A DNA stretch of 64,000 nt from Phaseolus vulgaris (lineage: Eukaryota > Streptophyta > Magnoliopsida > Fabales > Fabaceae), in NCBI RefSeq assembly GCF_000499845.2, contig NC_023756.2, positions 31,637,660 through 31,701,659 on the forward strand, in the 5' to 3' direction. The translations under genes and the position numbers were made by a program. Below, one piece after another: positions 1-11,524 of this stretch (positions within the stretch are counted from its first letter, which is position 1; every line of letters begins with the position of its first letter). The notes beneath the pieces are model-generated. The model was not told the DNA's origin and searched no databases. It saw only the letters and a list, made by a program, of their open reading frames with translations.

Positions 1-2
1 TC

Positions 3-723
3 ACTACACACAGAATTCAGAGCTTCGTGTGGAAAAATATTGTGTGTCATTTTGGCGTGCCCAAGCGCCTAGTATCAGACAATCGGACTCAGTTCGCGAG
101 CCACCTGTTGAAAAAGTTGTGCGAGGACATCGGAACGCAACAGGTGTTTGCTTCTGTGGAGCACCCCCAAACGAACGGGAAGTAGAGTCAGCCAATCGGG
201 TTCTGCTGAGAGGCTTGAAGAGAAGGTTAGAAAAGGCCAAGGGGTCTTGGGCTGAAGAAGTTCCCCGCATAGTGTGGGCATATCATACCACTGAGCAATC
301 GGGAACCCATGAAACCCTGGTTAGCTTAGTGTATGGATGCGACGCGATGATTCCAGTCGAAATCCAGGAAAGCTCGTTGAGATTCCAGAACTTCGTGGCG
401 GAAGATTCGAACGAAGAAAGGAGAATGAACTTGGATTTGCTGGACGAGGTCAGGGAGAAAGCGCGAGTGAAGGATGAGGCAGTGAAGAGAAGAGTGGAGC
501 GTAAGTACAACTCCAAGATAAAGCCGAGGCAGTTCAGAGATGGTGACCTGGTGATGAGGAAGGCCCATCAGTACGAGATGGAAAACAAATTGTCACCCAA
601 GTGGACAGGACCGTTCAGAATAACCGAAGCACTTGGGAACGGCGCCTACTGCTTGGAGACGCTGGAGGGAGGGGCGATTCCTCGCACTTGGAACGCCACC
701 CATCTCAAGTTTTACTACAGCTA
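3..723 (+). pseudogene. Ty3/gypsy integrase C-terminal part, frameshifted
   Basis: This is the last part of a Ty3/gypsy polyprotein: the end of the integrase catalytic core and the C-terminal domain, which insert retrotransposon cDNA into the host chromosome. Seen: an Asp in the VSDN context near base 85 and a Glu in the PQTNGE context near base 180, spaced like the last two residues of the DDE triad. A WTGPF motif near base 605 (GPF/Y module) and a typical H-L-K-F-Y-Y end follow. The frame that opens at base 3 meets a stop at 180-182; deletion of one base around 178-180 shifts the rest into the frame ending with TAA at 721-723. The 5' part lies outside the window. The sequence type suggests the Tat/Athila side of Ty3, which is an inference. 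It is non-functional in this copy. Confidence 0.85.
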
Positions 724-1560
724 AGACATTGTAAGTAGCAATTAACTCGAACAGTTTAAGATGTATCGGTTTAAACAATTTTTCAAGGGGGCACTCTTTT
801 TCCCTAAGGAGGGTTTTAATGAGGCCACCCAGTAAAGAGGGTTTCGAAGTTTATCAAAGTTTCCCAGTTATTAAGTTTGCATGTTATCTGTTTGCCAAGT
901 TTGTGGGGAGAGATTTTATTGCCTTTATGTAGCTTTCAAAATGGTAAATCCAAACCGCATGCATCCAGTACAAAATTTTCGAAACGTTAAGTTTTAAACC
1001 CTCATCACCGCCCGGCGATCGGAGGCGCAAGTTTAAGTTTTAAGTCCTCATCTCCATATGGCGATCGGAGGCACAGGAATAAAGTTTTTTAAGTCCTCAC
1101 CGCCTCCCGGCGATCGGAGGCACAAGTGTTAACTTTTCTAACCGCCACCAGGCGAGAAAGAGATTTAAAAGACCTCCTCGCCTTGAGCGAGCGCAGGCGA
1201 GAAAGAGATTTAAAAGACCTCCTCGCCTTGAGCGAGCGCAGGCGAGAAAGAGATTTAAAAGACCTCCTCGCCTTGAGCGAGTGCAGGCAAGAAAGAGATT
1301 TGAAAGACCTCCTCGCCTTGGGCGAGCGCAGGCGAGAAAAGATTAAAGTCCTCCTCGCCCTGAGCGAGCACAGGCAAGAACAAATCACAAGACCTCTTTG
1401 CGTGAGAAAATCGAGGCAAGTTGAAAGCCCTCAGTGCATCCGGGGGAGGAGGAGATGTAGCCCCTGGGCAAGTTGAGGCATTAGGAAAAGTCCTTCTCAC
1501 CCTCGAGTGAGTTCAGGCAAGATGAAACTGAAAAGTTAGGGGTGTTAACAATCTCAAGTA
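724..1560 (+). repeat. 3' region/LTR of the upstream Ty3 element with 45-bp tandem repeats
   Basis: Non-coding sequence directly follows the integrase stop. A purine-rich CAAGGGGGCA stretch near 785 may be the polypurine tract. At 1015, 1061 and 1110 the motif GCGATCGGAGGC recurs every 46-49 bp. From 1151 a 45-bp unit (GGCGAGAAAGAGATTTAAAA and onward) is repeated at 1151, 1196, 1241, 1286 and 1331, then decays at 1373. Because 45 is a multiple of three, both strands show long repetitive reading frames that I do not regard as genes. The LTR ends could not be fixed. Confidence 0.6.
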
Positions 1561-1999
1561 TGGGAAAGGAGGGTGGGAGAAGAACTCTTTTCCCCTTGAG
1601 TGAGACACCAATATTGACCTAGTAAGACCTAGTTAAGTGTTTAATGCATTAAACATCATAAGTTCGTCTAACATATTAAGGATGTTCTAACACGTTAAAC
1701 ATTGTAAGATTGTTTAGTGTTTTAATGCACATGAACACAACTTTGATAGTAATCTTTATGCATATTATAGTTTTTTGTTATTATCAAAATCTCATAGACT
1801 TTCTTATCCATATAGGAGCATCTTGTGGGGTATTATGTTGTCTAGAGGTAACTAGATTGTTTAGTGTCTTAACATGGACTTCATTCAACTTTAGACATTC
1901 ATGGGCAACAATTCTTTTCTCCTGTAATTCAAATAACACAAATATTAGGAAAACTTATAACTACATATATATGTACTTAGTAAAACAAATAGAAATAAC
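1561..1999. other. AT-rich spacer, no gene seen
   Basis: An AT-rich stretch follows the Ty3 remnant. A 98-codon reading frame on the plus strand (1710-2006) has no recognisable domain and an extreme AT bias, so I treat it as chance. The lower end of the CACTA relic may begin somewhere around 2000. Confidence 0.4.
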
Positions 2000-2535
2000 C
2001 TGCTAACTCAAGTTCAATTGACTGACATGCAACTGCCTCCAATCCATTTTGCTTATATGCTACTTTATACATGGAATTTCCTCTTAATATTTCCAAATAC
2101 ATACTCCCGCATAAAAAAATGTCTTCAAGTCCCTCCATCCAGCGGTAATGGTAGATAAAATCCTCTTCCTCATGGCTTCAATGCTTTAAATCTTAGAAGT
2201 TTGATGTAAATTTAACAACATAAAAGATATTACAAAATTATAGATTGTTCAATTAAGCAAAAATAAATCACTATCATTAAGCAATGGTAATATACCTTAA
2301 TATCCTGTCATGATGAGTCTTGCATGGATACAAGACCTTTAACATTTAATGAGTAGCTTGCCTTACACACCATGTTAACACACAAAAAAACTTCATTTTT
2401 TTGGACAATGTTTGGCAAGTTAGGGACAAGTAAGTGCGTTTACCAATATATTATGGGTGTAACTCATAACATATACCTATCAACCAATTCCTAATGTAAT
2501 TTCACTTCATCTTTTGTCTTTCCTTTGATTTTAAG

Positions 2536-4844
2536 TGATAAGTGCCAAATTTCAGTAATATTTCATATTAAAATATGGGCACTTATGAGTATTAATTGCT
2601 AAAATAACACCTAATTTATGAATTTATACCTTTTTACATATTTTGTGATTTTTATTTGAATAAGAACAATTTATTCACACACTTTATGTTAATTTCAAGA
2701 TTCTAGGTTAGAATGGAGATGACTGGGCAAAAGAAGATTAATATAAGCTAAAAAGGGAAAGCTGGAAGGCCCCGACACGCACCCAGCTCACAAAAGCCCA
2801 ACTCACCATCATAGCATCTCGCTCAAGTGAACTCATTTTTGCTTGAGCGAGATTGCTCCAGCAACATTGGTCATTTTCAATGTTTTACTTGCTCAAGCGA
2901 GCTCAATCTCACTTGAGCGAGAATACACTTAAGTCCAAGAAAATTAGGTTAAATAGGAGGCTTGAGGCATAACCCTAGTGTGCAAGATTGAGAGGAAAAC
3001 ACCATTGAGTGACTTGTACCCCAATCGGGAGAATGAGAGGTGTGAGAAACATTAGAGGAGGCAATCGTCAAGGAGAAACATCCTGGATCTTATTTTCTTG
3101 CTCTCCCTGATTGTAACCGTCATCATGTGTGGCTAATTCTACCCTTTGGGATTGAGAGTAATTTGTTCAAACTCTTATGTATTAAGGGGATATCTAAACA
3201 TGATATTATTATCTTGATTGATGATTGATGTAATTTTTTTGTTTGTAATGCTTGGTTTACCATGATCTAGAATCTTAAATTTGATTGAAAAGTACTGTAA
3301 GAACTGATGGTTGAAACAAGATGGGGGGTGAATTATTTTATCAAAGATTTTTGCAAATACTTGCTTTAGAATGAATCCTTAACAAAAAAAATCAGATAAG
3401 CGCTTAAGGAAGGCAATCAAACAATCCAACAAAACAGTTATCAGAATTTCAACCGGTTAAAGTTACGATTTAATCGGTTGTTTATAGCAGCGAAAATATC
3501 AAACAGTTTGAGAGTTTGAGAGAATTATAGATTTACACACAGAGATTATACTGGTTCACTCAATCCCTGAGCTACATCCAGTTCTCAGTCAAACCACTAA
3601 GTTCCACTAGCAATCAATCACAGATTACAAGCATACACCACAAAGAGGTGACTTTGAATCCCACAAAGCCTACTCACCCCCTTTGCACACAAAACACCTC
3701 AAGACAAAACACCCTTTGCCTTTACATGATTTCAACAACAAACTCTATGTAGAAGAACAATTACAAGACACTACACATAATAGAAAGAACATGGATTTAC
3801 AGAACCAGAGATCATAGGATCAACACTTGTCACCACACAACAAAGCTTGAAAGCACTCTTGCTTTTTAAAACTCTTTCACAAATCAAAACTCTTTCTCAA
3901 ATCTGAATGAATACTTGTTGTATTTCTTTTGTCTTTTGATTTGAAAAAAGAAGCTATATTTATAGCCTTTGAAAAGTTACCGTTGTAGGCATTTTTGATT
4001 CACTAAATCAATTAAAACAGGTTTTCAAAATTCTGTTATGAAAACATACATTTAACTAGTTGAAACCATGATTTAACCGGTTGAAATGAGTCAAGCAGTT
4101 ACACAACTGATTTAAAAATAGTTTCAGAACTTTCAACCAGCTAAGTAACAAACAACTGGTTATTTCTATAAATCAATCGGTTGTTTTTCCTTTGCTTGAA
4201 AAAAAACACTTAGTTGTTTAAAACATATTTAATAAAGCTTTGTGTAGGCTTTCAAGGACTTATTTTACAAAGATTCTAAACACCCTAATCTAAACCCAAA
4301 CCTAGAAGGAAGCACAACTTCAGGCTTCATGTGGATTTGATACATCAAAGCTCTCATCTTCAACAAGTACTTTTAAGGTTCTGACCTAAATGATAATACT
4401 TAACATATTTAAATGTTATGAATAGATTTGAAATGTTAATTACTATCAATGTATGATCTTAAGGATAAGTTGATTTTATAAATATGCGAGGAATCGATAT
4501 TTAGGAAGCATCTTAATAATTTTATATGCGAGGAATCAATATAAATGATTTTTGTACAGGCATCAATATCAATCAACGACGCAATATTGTCATGCTAATC
4601 AAAATACAAAAGAGTGAGAAAGATGAAACTCAATCCCTATTTTCCAATTGAAGCAACAAACTCTTTGACTTGTTTTCTTATTAATCATTGTCATCATAAC
4701 AATTCTCAACAAACTTTTATTATTCTGTTTTATATTTAGTGAATTACTTGATTATTCAACTGTTCCTTGTGGGTTCAGTATCCGTCCTTAGGGACACATT
4801 ATTACTTCTGACAACGCGGTGCACTTTCTATAAAAAAGTCATCA
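2536..4844 (+). mobile_element. Solo LTR (TGATAAGTGCC family) inserted in TNP2
   Basis: The element begins TGATAAGTGCC and ends GTCATCA (TG...CA). It is flanked by perfect 5-bp direct repeats TTAAG at 2531-2535 and 4845-4849. No internal retrotransposon sequence remains, so it is a solo LTR formed by LTR-LTR recombination. The same LTR lies in reverse orientation at 43545-44760. That copy lacks the block 3296-4365, which is a later nested insertion. Without the nested element and one duplicated target copy, the LTR is about 1.23 kb. Confidence 0.9.
3296..4365. mobile_element. Nested 1070-bp solo LTR
   Basis: This LTR starts TGTAAGAACTG, ends CTTCAACA, and is flanked by perfect 5-bp repeats AGTAC (3291-3295 and 4366-4370). 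The empty site is visible in the related LTR at 43545-44760, where AAAAGTACTTT is uninterrupted. A TATATTTATA box near 3955 may be the LTR promoter. Short AACCGGTTAAA-like motifs recur through it (for example near 3452, 4022-4080 and 4135-4180), as in some copia LTRs. The superfamily is not provable from the LTR alone. Confidence 0.88.
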
Positions 4845-4975
4845 TTAAGCAATATCTCGGTTATAGTATCACAAATATTTTTCTCCACATGCATCACATT
4901 ATGCAGTGTCTTACATCTAGTTTATACCAATAAGGAAGATCAAATAATATAGATGGTTTCTTTCAAATGTTCTTT

Positions 4976-5895
4976 TTATTATAGGATGCATCAATTGCCT
5001 CATGGTATAAGCTAAGTGAACCAGGTGATACAATCCAAGTAGCCAAGATGACCAAGGACTCAAGAGACATTTCACATTGTGATCAGTCATCTCAGCAATC
5101 AAGACAAGGCCCTACCAAATATCAGACAGACCTCACCAGAAGAAGAACTGGGCATAGACTAGAACATCAATTGTTCTTTCTTCTGGTTTTCTTAAAAGAT
5201 AAAAACATCTTTGTACCAAGCCCATTTTTTCAAGACAAGGCACCTAGAATTAGGATTTTTAACCTACCTTCTAGAAGCTATGCCTAAAGGTGCGGTTTTG
5301 AAGATGCCCCTCTCCCTTTCCATTTCTACCCTTCACCTATCTTGCCCACCAAGTCACCCTTTCCTATAAATAGGGTGTCTTGCCTCATGTATTTTCACCT
5401 AGATTTTGAATATAGTAAAGAAACTGTGCTTGAGGGATTAATGAGCTTTGTCTCCTAAATATTTTAGGTATTATCTTGAGTGTGTGAGCATTTCAAGTGG
5501 CGACTCTTCCTCACTTATCTTGGAGTCCCCACCCTCCAAGTGGCGTGTTCATCTTCACCATTGTCACCATAAGCTTCCTTTACCTCATCTCTTTTTCCAT
5601 CCTTCCTTGTGCCATTTATGTTATTTGCTTATGTTCTTGTTTATGTCATTTCCTTTTGGTCACCTTCATTCATCCTTTATTTCCATTGTTCTTAAATTCC
5701 ACCCCTTGCATCATAATCACCTTATTCTTGTGTTTTACTCTTTTCCCTTGGTGAACCTTCACACTTACTTAACTACTTGGTTAAGTTCATGTCCAGTGGG
5801 GGTCTTTTTAGGGTTCTCACCTTAAATTTCTAATCTCAAAATCATAAACAAGAGCAACCAATTAAAATGTGCAATCCTAAAATCAACTCACATCA
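4976..5895 (+). mobile_element. 5'-truncated Ty3 element: pol tail plus LTR
   Basis: Bases 4976-5207 encode a tail rich in Gln, Ser and Arg that matches the C-terminal pol tail at 57170-57330 (minus strand), including the shared M-T-K-x-x-R-D and F-F-L-L-V-F-L segments. From about 5208 to 5895 lies an LTR ending AACTCACATCA. This is the same LTR type as those starting TGATGTGAGTT at 45842 and 56277, which run in the opposite orientation. A TATAAATA box is at 5365-5372. The left side is truncated, so no target duplication can be shown. It sits inside the TNP2 relic. Confidence 0.75.
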
Positions 5896-5899
5896 CCAG

Positions 5900-6335
5900 G
5901 TCACAATCAATTTGTGGTGTTTGGGTTGTTACGCTCTTAAGTAGAAGAGTTGTACTCTGACTATTAGCTATAGTTTTTTATCCAATGGTAAGTGCTCATT
6001 TCAACAATTAGTATCAAAGTTAAAGTCACTAGTTTGATTCCTATTGGAACAATGTTAAAAGGGAGATTCTTGTATGTAGTATCAATTAACACGTGGCATA
6101 GGCTTTGTGGGTCAAGTCACAATCAAATACTTTGACTCTTATGGGACAATTAGTTAGGGAAGATTGTTGAAGGGTATCAATTATCTTATGGTAGAGGTCA
6201 GGTGGGCTAAGTCACAAGCAAATCGTGGTGTTTGGGTTGCTATGCTCTTAAGTAGTACGAGTTGCGCTTTAACTATCAAATATATATTTTGGCCTGGTGG
6301 TAAGAGCTAAATTCAACACTTCTTACTTGAAGTCT
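5900..6335 (+). repeat. Tandemly duplicated tRNA-like (SINE-like) repeat
   Basis: Two related copies start near 5905 and 6219; both contain GTGGTGTTTGGGTTG followed by GCTCTTAAGTAG. Downstream of the first copy, TGGTAAGTGC (5985) and AGTTTGATTCC (6030) resemble the A and B boxes of a tRNA-type pol III promoter at about the expected spacing. The second copy shows TGGTGGTAAGAGC near 6297. A SINE origin is a suggestion only; no poly-A tail or target duplication was found. Confidence 0.35.
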
Positions 6336-7056
6336 TTTGTGTCTTTCCAAGCACAATGTTCATTAGTTTGGGATGTCGATGAAACTTCATCGTTCTAACA
6401 TTCATCATGGTATGGGTGGAAACAAATGAGGATTTTTTTATACGTAGTGTACATGGTCTTTTTTCCATGTTTCAATTATGTATAACTAATGATTTTTCAC
6501 AAATAGGACATGCATAATGGCTATTCAAATTGAAACCATTGAAGTTACCATATACTGAAAAGTCATTTATGGTGAAAAATAACATCACATGCAATCTAAA
6601 ATTATCTTGACAATATGTATCAAACACATTCACTCATGTTTCCCAAAACATTTTCAAATTATCAATCAAAGGACTAAGATATATAACTATGTAATTTCCT
6701 GATTGTCGTGGGCTTGAAATCATAATACATAATGTTACATATTTTCTCTTCATGCATAACTAAGGAAGTAAATTGTAAATTACTAAAAAATATTGAACTA
6801 TGCTCACGGCTTAAGGGTTCATCCAATTTATAACAAGTTCAATTCCATTCTTCCTTGACTTTGTTCCAAATTTTAGAAATTTTTTATCTATCATCTTCCA
6901 TTGTGAAGAATTAGCTAGATGTGAAGTAACTAGTTATGTTTCCTACCATTTGTATCTCATCTCAGGTTTCTTACATCTTCTCTAAAGAGTCTTCTAAATC
7001 TAGGTTTTATTGCCAAGTACCATAATACCTTAACAGGGGGACCCTTTATTCCTTCT

Positions 7057-7245
7057 TCATACTACAAAAAATCGTGTATAATGTAGCGATTATTTTCGTA
7101 TAAATTAGCATGTGATGGTTTTCCAAACCGCCATAGAACTGGCCGCCACAAAGTTTAATGTGGTGGTTTTATGCAACACGCCACAACACCCGCCACTTTA
7201 ACACTATGTTTAAAGTGACGATTTTTATATGTAAGTAGTGTCAGT
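7057..7245 (+). mobile_element. Possible short CACTA-like element or terminus
   Basis: Bases 7060-7074 read ACTACAAAAAATCG, one base short of a canonical CACTA terminus. Bases 7219-7245 end with a degenerate ATTTTTATATGTAAGTAGTG, the reverse-oriented counterpart. Between them are repeated GCCAC/GTGGC subterminal motifs. It could be a short non-autonomous element, or the left end of a larger one that captured the gene relics to the right. No target duplication was resolved. Confidence 0.4.
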
Positions 7246-8477
7246 TATAACTGTCGCAATTTAATTCATTGAAAAAGATTTCAGTGTCATTACATAGAGT
7301 ATAATGTGGCGTTTTTAACTGTCAATATTATAATAAAATTGTAAAAATAATATTCGGTTTCAACTAACTTAATTTTAATTCTAAATAAAAATTAACCACC
7401 ACTTTTTTATAATATTTTTTATAATCTACTTTGCACAATTAAACTAAACATAATATATTTTCATAATAAAAAAATAAAAGACTAATAAAATGAAATAATG
7501 TATAAAGTTATAAGCATCCATTCATTGCATTGAAAATTAAAACATATATAATATTGTTCAAAAGTTGATACATAATTAAAAATTAAAACACAAATAATTA
7601 TTCAAAAGTTGATACATAACTTAAAATTAAAACACATATAATTGTTAAAAATTTGGTACATAATTTAAAATTAAAACACACATGGTTCATTCCTATTCAG
7701 TTTTTCTTCCAGCACTTGATCCTATTATTTTATTAGGTGATGGAGCACCACTTTAACTATCTTATGCCTAAAATAAATAATTTTAAGTTATTGATTTTGA
7801 ATATTTATAATTATAAAATAAAAGACAAAATTATAATTATAAAAGACATTATAATCAATCATGAAACAATAAAATGCATAAAGATTTGAATAACAGACCA
7901 AATTTGGAAACAAAATAAAAAATATGCTTAAAAACTGCAAGAAAAAAATGATATCATAACAGGACAAACAAAACAACTAACACTGAATCTGATTAATTAA
8001 TTTACTTTTTTTAAGTTTCACAGAAAATAGCCATTACCATTTTTCCTTTGTAGTAAGTCATTTGCAAACCTTATTTAATATTTAATACAATTTTCACCAT
8101 GCACTTAAAAAATTATCATTGGGAGCAATATTCAACAATAAAATGAGTGACTTATGAAATAAAGTATCAAAGCCCCAAAATATTGTGTCGCATGAGACCT
8201 CCGCAAAAGAAGCTTGCCTAAAAAACTAGTATCCAAATCAACAAAATCATTTCATTAAATTGTTTCAAAATTTAGAAATCAGATTTAGTCAATTATTCTC
8301 TGCAGAAACTTCAGTCCAAAAGAAGCTTGGTGGTGAATCTATAATTAATAAAAAAGGAATACGCACATTTGTTGTCTTCCTAAAATCTTATGAAAGTTAA
8401 ATGATGGAGGTTGCCAATTAAGAAACATATCAACGTAAATTTGACTGCCAAACTGAATTTGTGCAAATTCCACTTAC
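7246..8477. other. AT-rich sequence without recognised gene
   Basis: Contains three partial direct repeats of TTAAAATTAAAACACA type around 7540-7680 and no supported coding region. Bases 8160-8470 may hold further decayed exons or introns of the BUB1-like relic, since that gene's strand and donor site continue to 8478, but I could not identify them. Confidence 0.35.
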
Positions 8478-11118
8478 TCTTGACATTCTTCATCAACAAA
8501 CATTGGGATATAGGTACCTGGAGCAGCCCTTCCAGCTCTTGCCCAAAATCGCTATGGAATCTGAAATCATTCAAGAACTTGGGCATTAAATGAACGTAGA
8601 AACACACACCCAAAATTAAGTACAGTTTTGTAAGATTATTATGATCAACCATGAAATGCAGGCAAAAGGTTGAAACTTTAGTACCTTGAAAGATTTCCAT
8701 TTGTCAGGAATTGCATTGTTTTCCTTATTTCTGTCAGCTCGAGCTCCAAGAGTGCGATTGGTCTGATTTTTTTTTTATCAGTAAATAATAAATTAAATTA
8801 ATGGGATACTTCAGGGCTATCCCAACCCTTATAAAAAAAACCTTGTTTTTCCTTTTTACTCACTAGATACACAAGTATGTAGAGAAACTTAAACTTGCTT
8901 CCCTATTACTAGATATAAGCAATTGTAAGCTGGGAAGATTTTCTCAGAAGAACAGAAAACCAACACCCCTGTGTTGCATCAAACCAGGAACCACCCTGCT
9001 GATCCTAAAGACTTACCTCACGCCTTTTATCAGCCCTTTTGGTATATGATCCAGGCCTTATAGCAAATTACAACAGACCAAATTGCAGTTCCTTCTGTAT
9101 GCTCGAGGTTCCTTTCACAAAACCACCCCACACCTTCTGAGACACTTTTTCCCTATTACGGTTAGACCGTGCCTTCCTGCTTCCCTTCTATAAAATCAGA
9201 TCTTCGTAGACCTGCAGCAGCCAGAAAACCAGCAGCCACCACCCAAATTCCACTTGGAACCTCTTTAATCCTATTTTGCTCCTCCTCTTTGCTTTGGACC
9301 GTAGCTATAGATATTTGTTATAACTCCTAGTTTGCTCTTTCCGGACACACCTTATCTCAAAACAGAAGAGTTCCAATTTTCCTCCGTCCTACAAGTGTGG
9401 ACTCCTAGCTTTGCACGAGTGACAGACTCACAAATATGCCCATTCCCAATGTGCTACAGCTACATGCTTCTTGTGTTTTGGTTGACTATGTGTCACCTCC
9501 TATAGGAATACAAAACAACACATCCCCACCATGCCACAACACAAAACTGCCAATAGGCAAGCCTATATCAACCTATTTAAACTGACTCTACTGATCCGCA
9601 CCAGTTACAGGGTGTGAAAGCTACCCTTTCCAGCACTGGCATGTGAAACTCTCCTCTGCCCCAAGAGCTAGAAACAACAACCTACCTGCCTTACATCAGC
9701 TTTTCTTCAAGAATCCGTTGCAGTTGAATCTTAATAAATGAAAAAGGGATCTGCTCGAGTCCTACATGAAGAGAGAACAATATGATGGACATTCATCAAG
9801 AATTCTAAAGAAAAACTCATAGAAAGCTGAGAAACCCTTCACATTAGAAATGCCTTGTGAGAGTTTTGAGTTAAAATTTCAGATATTTCTCTACAAGAAA
9901 AAACTGTAGTGTGCAGTTCGAAAAATAACCATCACATGGCAAACTCCAACCAAATAATGCCAAAGAAACAATCATATTACCTATCATTCTTGGCAGAAAG
10001 ATCACAAGTCGTGGTCAAGGTGGACAGGGCAGAACATGCAACCACGGGGAAAGGAGTTCAGAATTCAAACTCATGATTTTGAGACAAATGATTGTGCACC
10101 AAGTAAAGGACTCACGATTTTCTCAATTTCCAAGAACAGTTCCAAAAGTTATGCGAGGGTGCCAGTTTTTCTACTGAATCCTGGACAACAGAAGAATATA
10201 GTAGATAGATCAAACGACCATTTTACAACTATAACAGTTTCAAAGAAGCACTCAATTGGAACACCACATACATCTTTAGTTTTTGTTGGCCCTGCCAGTG
10301 AGTGTGCAAGAAAATTTCTAAAAGAAACCTTCAATTTATCATCTAGTTGAGCATTCCTGCAAAATGGAGCAATCAAATGAGGTATAGCATTTGCAGGTTT
10401 GCAACTCAAAATGTTGATAGGAAAATACGGCATCAAAGAAAAAACCACCGTGAACCACAAAGTCCCTTCTGGTTGTTAAACACCCTTTGTATCTTTTGGT
10501 CTAAAAAGTATTTTTGGAAGGGGACTAAAAAACAGTTGCATAACTCCAAGTGCTTGTCCATGTAATTTCATTTCAAACAAATTTGGAAATGTTGGTGCAT
10601 TTCCCGTCCCTTATTACGCATTGGGAAGTACTTTTAAATTGTTATCCAAATATGCTATAACACTATTATCAAACGAGAAAAGGCTTCATTCCCCGGCTCC
10701 AAGAGATTAGGGTCCTTACTTGGATATGCCAAACTCGAATATCTGGTTGGCAGCTTTAAACTTGTTCTTAGACTCCAAATGCAAAGCATAAAAAATGTAG
10801 AAATTGGAATGAGTTTTTCCAATTCCATTTGCATCCAGGAAAGCATAAATAACGTCCGCATCAAAGCAATTATCTGCCTACAACATTTCTTAAATTGTCA
10901 CAAATAATTCCAGTAATCACCACATTAATACACACAAGAGTGTCATAAGAATACCCACATATTCAAGCCACACTTTGAGGTAGCGCAGATTATCCTTATA
11001 GCGCTCTGAATGCCAAAAGGCACGCACACACTGCTCATAAATAACTCCTCTGCGCACACACTGCTCTGAATGCCACCGGGAGGAAACGCCTCCGGAACCC
11101 ACTTGATAAACCTTCAAC
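8478..11118 (-). pseudogene. BUB1/BUBR1/MAD3-like checkpoint gene relic, at least 4 exons
   Basis: MAD3/BUB1-type proteins monitor kinetochore attachment in mitosis. The relic covers part of the N-terminal homology region and the stretch after it. Exon a (about 11118-10959) encodes IYEQCVRAFWHSERYKD and LRYLKVWLEY, then a GT donor. Exon b (10877-10720) opens after TTGTAG with ADNCFDADVIYAFL and continues through GKTHSNFY and ALHLESKNK, with donor GTAAGG. Exon c (from 10356 down to about 10120) has NAQLDDKLK and RNFLAHS, then FGTVL and ENR in a shifted frame. Exon d (8560-8478) gives PMFVDEECQE before donor GTAAGT. Intron phases between a, b and c are preserved. Lesions include a one-base insertion and a local duplication in exon a, and stops in exon c. 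The family call rests on these motifs; no kinase domain is seen. A LINE end occupies the intron before exon d. Confidence 0.75.
8762..9780 (-). mobile_element. LINE-like 3' end (approximate extent)
   Basis: On the minus strand the sequence ends with GGGATAGCCCTGAAGTATCCC-type hairpin sequence (8805-8826), an AT-rich tail and an A-run (T-run at 8766-8775). The pattern resembles the 3' ends of plant L1-like elements. The block is more GC-rich than its surroundings and lies between exons c and d of the BUB1-like relic. The 5' limit and a target duplication were not determined, and no reverse-transcriptase reading frame is visible. Confidence 0.4.
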
Positions 11119-11524
11119 ATTAAAATAACTCCAATAAAAACTTTGTCCTCTTCTTAATTATTATTATTATTATGGGAAAACTGAGGTCTTTGCGAAGTAG
11201 AACCGTTAGTAGAGGCTTGGGTGTTTGCAGATTTCTTACTCGTTTCTCTTCCTCCTCTGCAAACCTCTCTCCTCTCCAAAGAATTAACTATAAAAATTTA
11301 GCATTCAGTATTTTTAATTCAAATAATTTATATGAGCAATACCAAAAACATTGCACTAAAGAATCCAAAGTTCACAAGATTCTCCTCCTGATCAGTTTGA
11401 ATTTCAATCCTAAGTCCTTATTATCAATCCAAAGCAACCATTTAATCCTGAAAGCTAATTTCAGCGAATTTAGATAGGAATTTGCAACGATAATACCATG
11501 AGAATCAAATTAAGATTGGATTAC

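Larger units (their letters stand above)
2030..7012 (-). pseudogene. CACTA (En/Spm) TNP2 transposase relic, split by insertions
   Basis: TNP2 is the transposase of plant CACTA elements. Read on the minus strand, the N-terminal part (about 7012-6390) shows an R-R-L-F-R stretch, an aspartate-rich W-K-x-x-D-K-K segment, the N-D-F-x-x-Y-G core and a CPIC half zinc finger. After an interruption (6340-4976), bases 4970-4845 give the diagnostic LPYW...VRHC...VMHVEKN block, with a one-base loss inside it. The reading then jumps over the solo LTR to 2535, where it resumes in register with a KIKGKTKDE block and, near 2330, an LVSMQD block before a possible splice donor. Stops and frameshifts abound. 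The join across 2535/4845 is exact once the LTR and one TTAAG copy are removed. Family assignment is by motif order and is fairly secure; individual boundaries are approximate. Confidence 0.82.

Noticed and set aside
1126..1476. 116-codon frame in the 45-bp repeats
   Set aside because: It is purely the tandem repeat read in register; the opposite strand is equally open.
1710..2006. 98-codon plus-strand frame rich in Phe, Ile and His
   Set aside because: No known motif, AT-rich, adjacent to the antisense TNP2 relic.
5448..5825. 125- and 85-codon frames in the LTR
   Set aside because: They lie within an LTR shared with 45842 and 56277 and have no conserved motif.
10036..10350. 104-codon plus-strand frame
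   Set aside because: It is antisense to the BUB1-like exon c, which explains the region with matching motifs and a splice acceptor.
11172..11477. 101-codon plus-strand frame starting MGKLRSLRSR
   Set aside because: It lies between the EB1-like and BUB1-like relics. No domain, and its composition drifts to AT-rich low complexity. An N-terminal targeting sequence could not be excluded but has no support.
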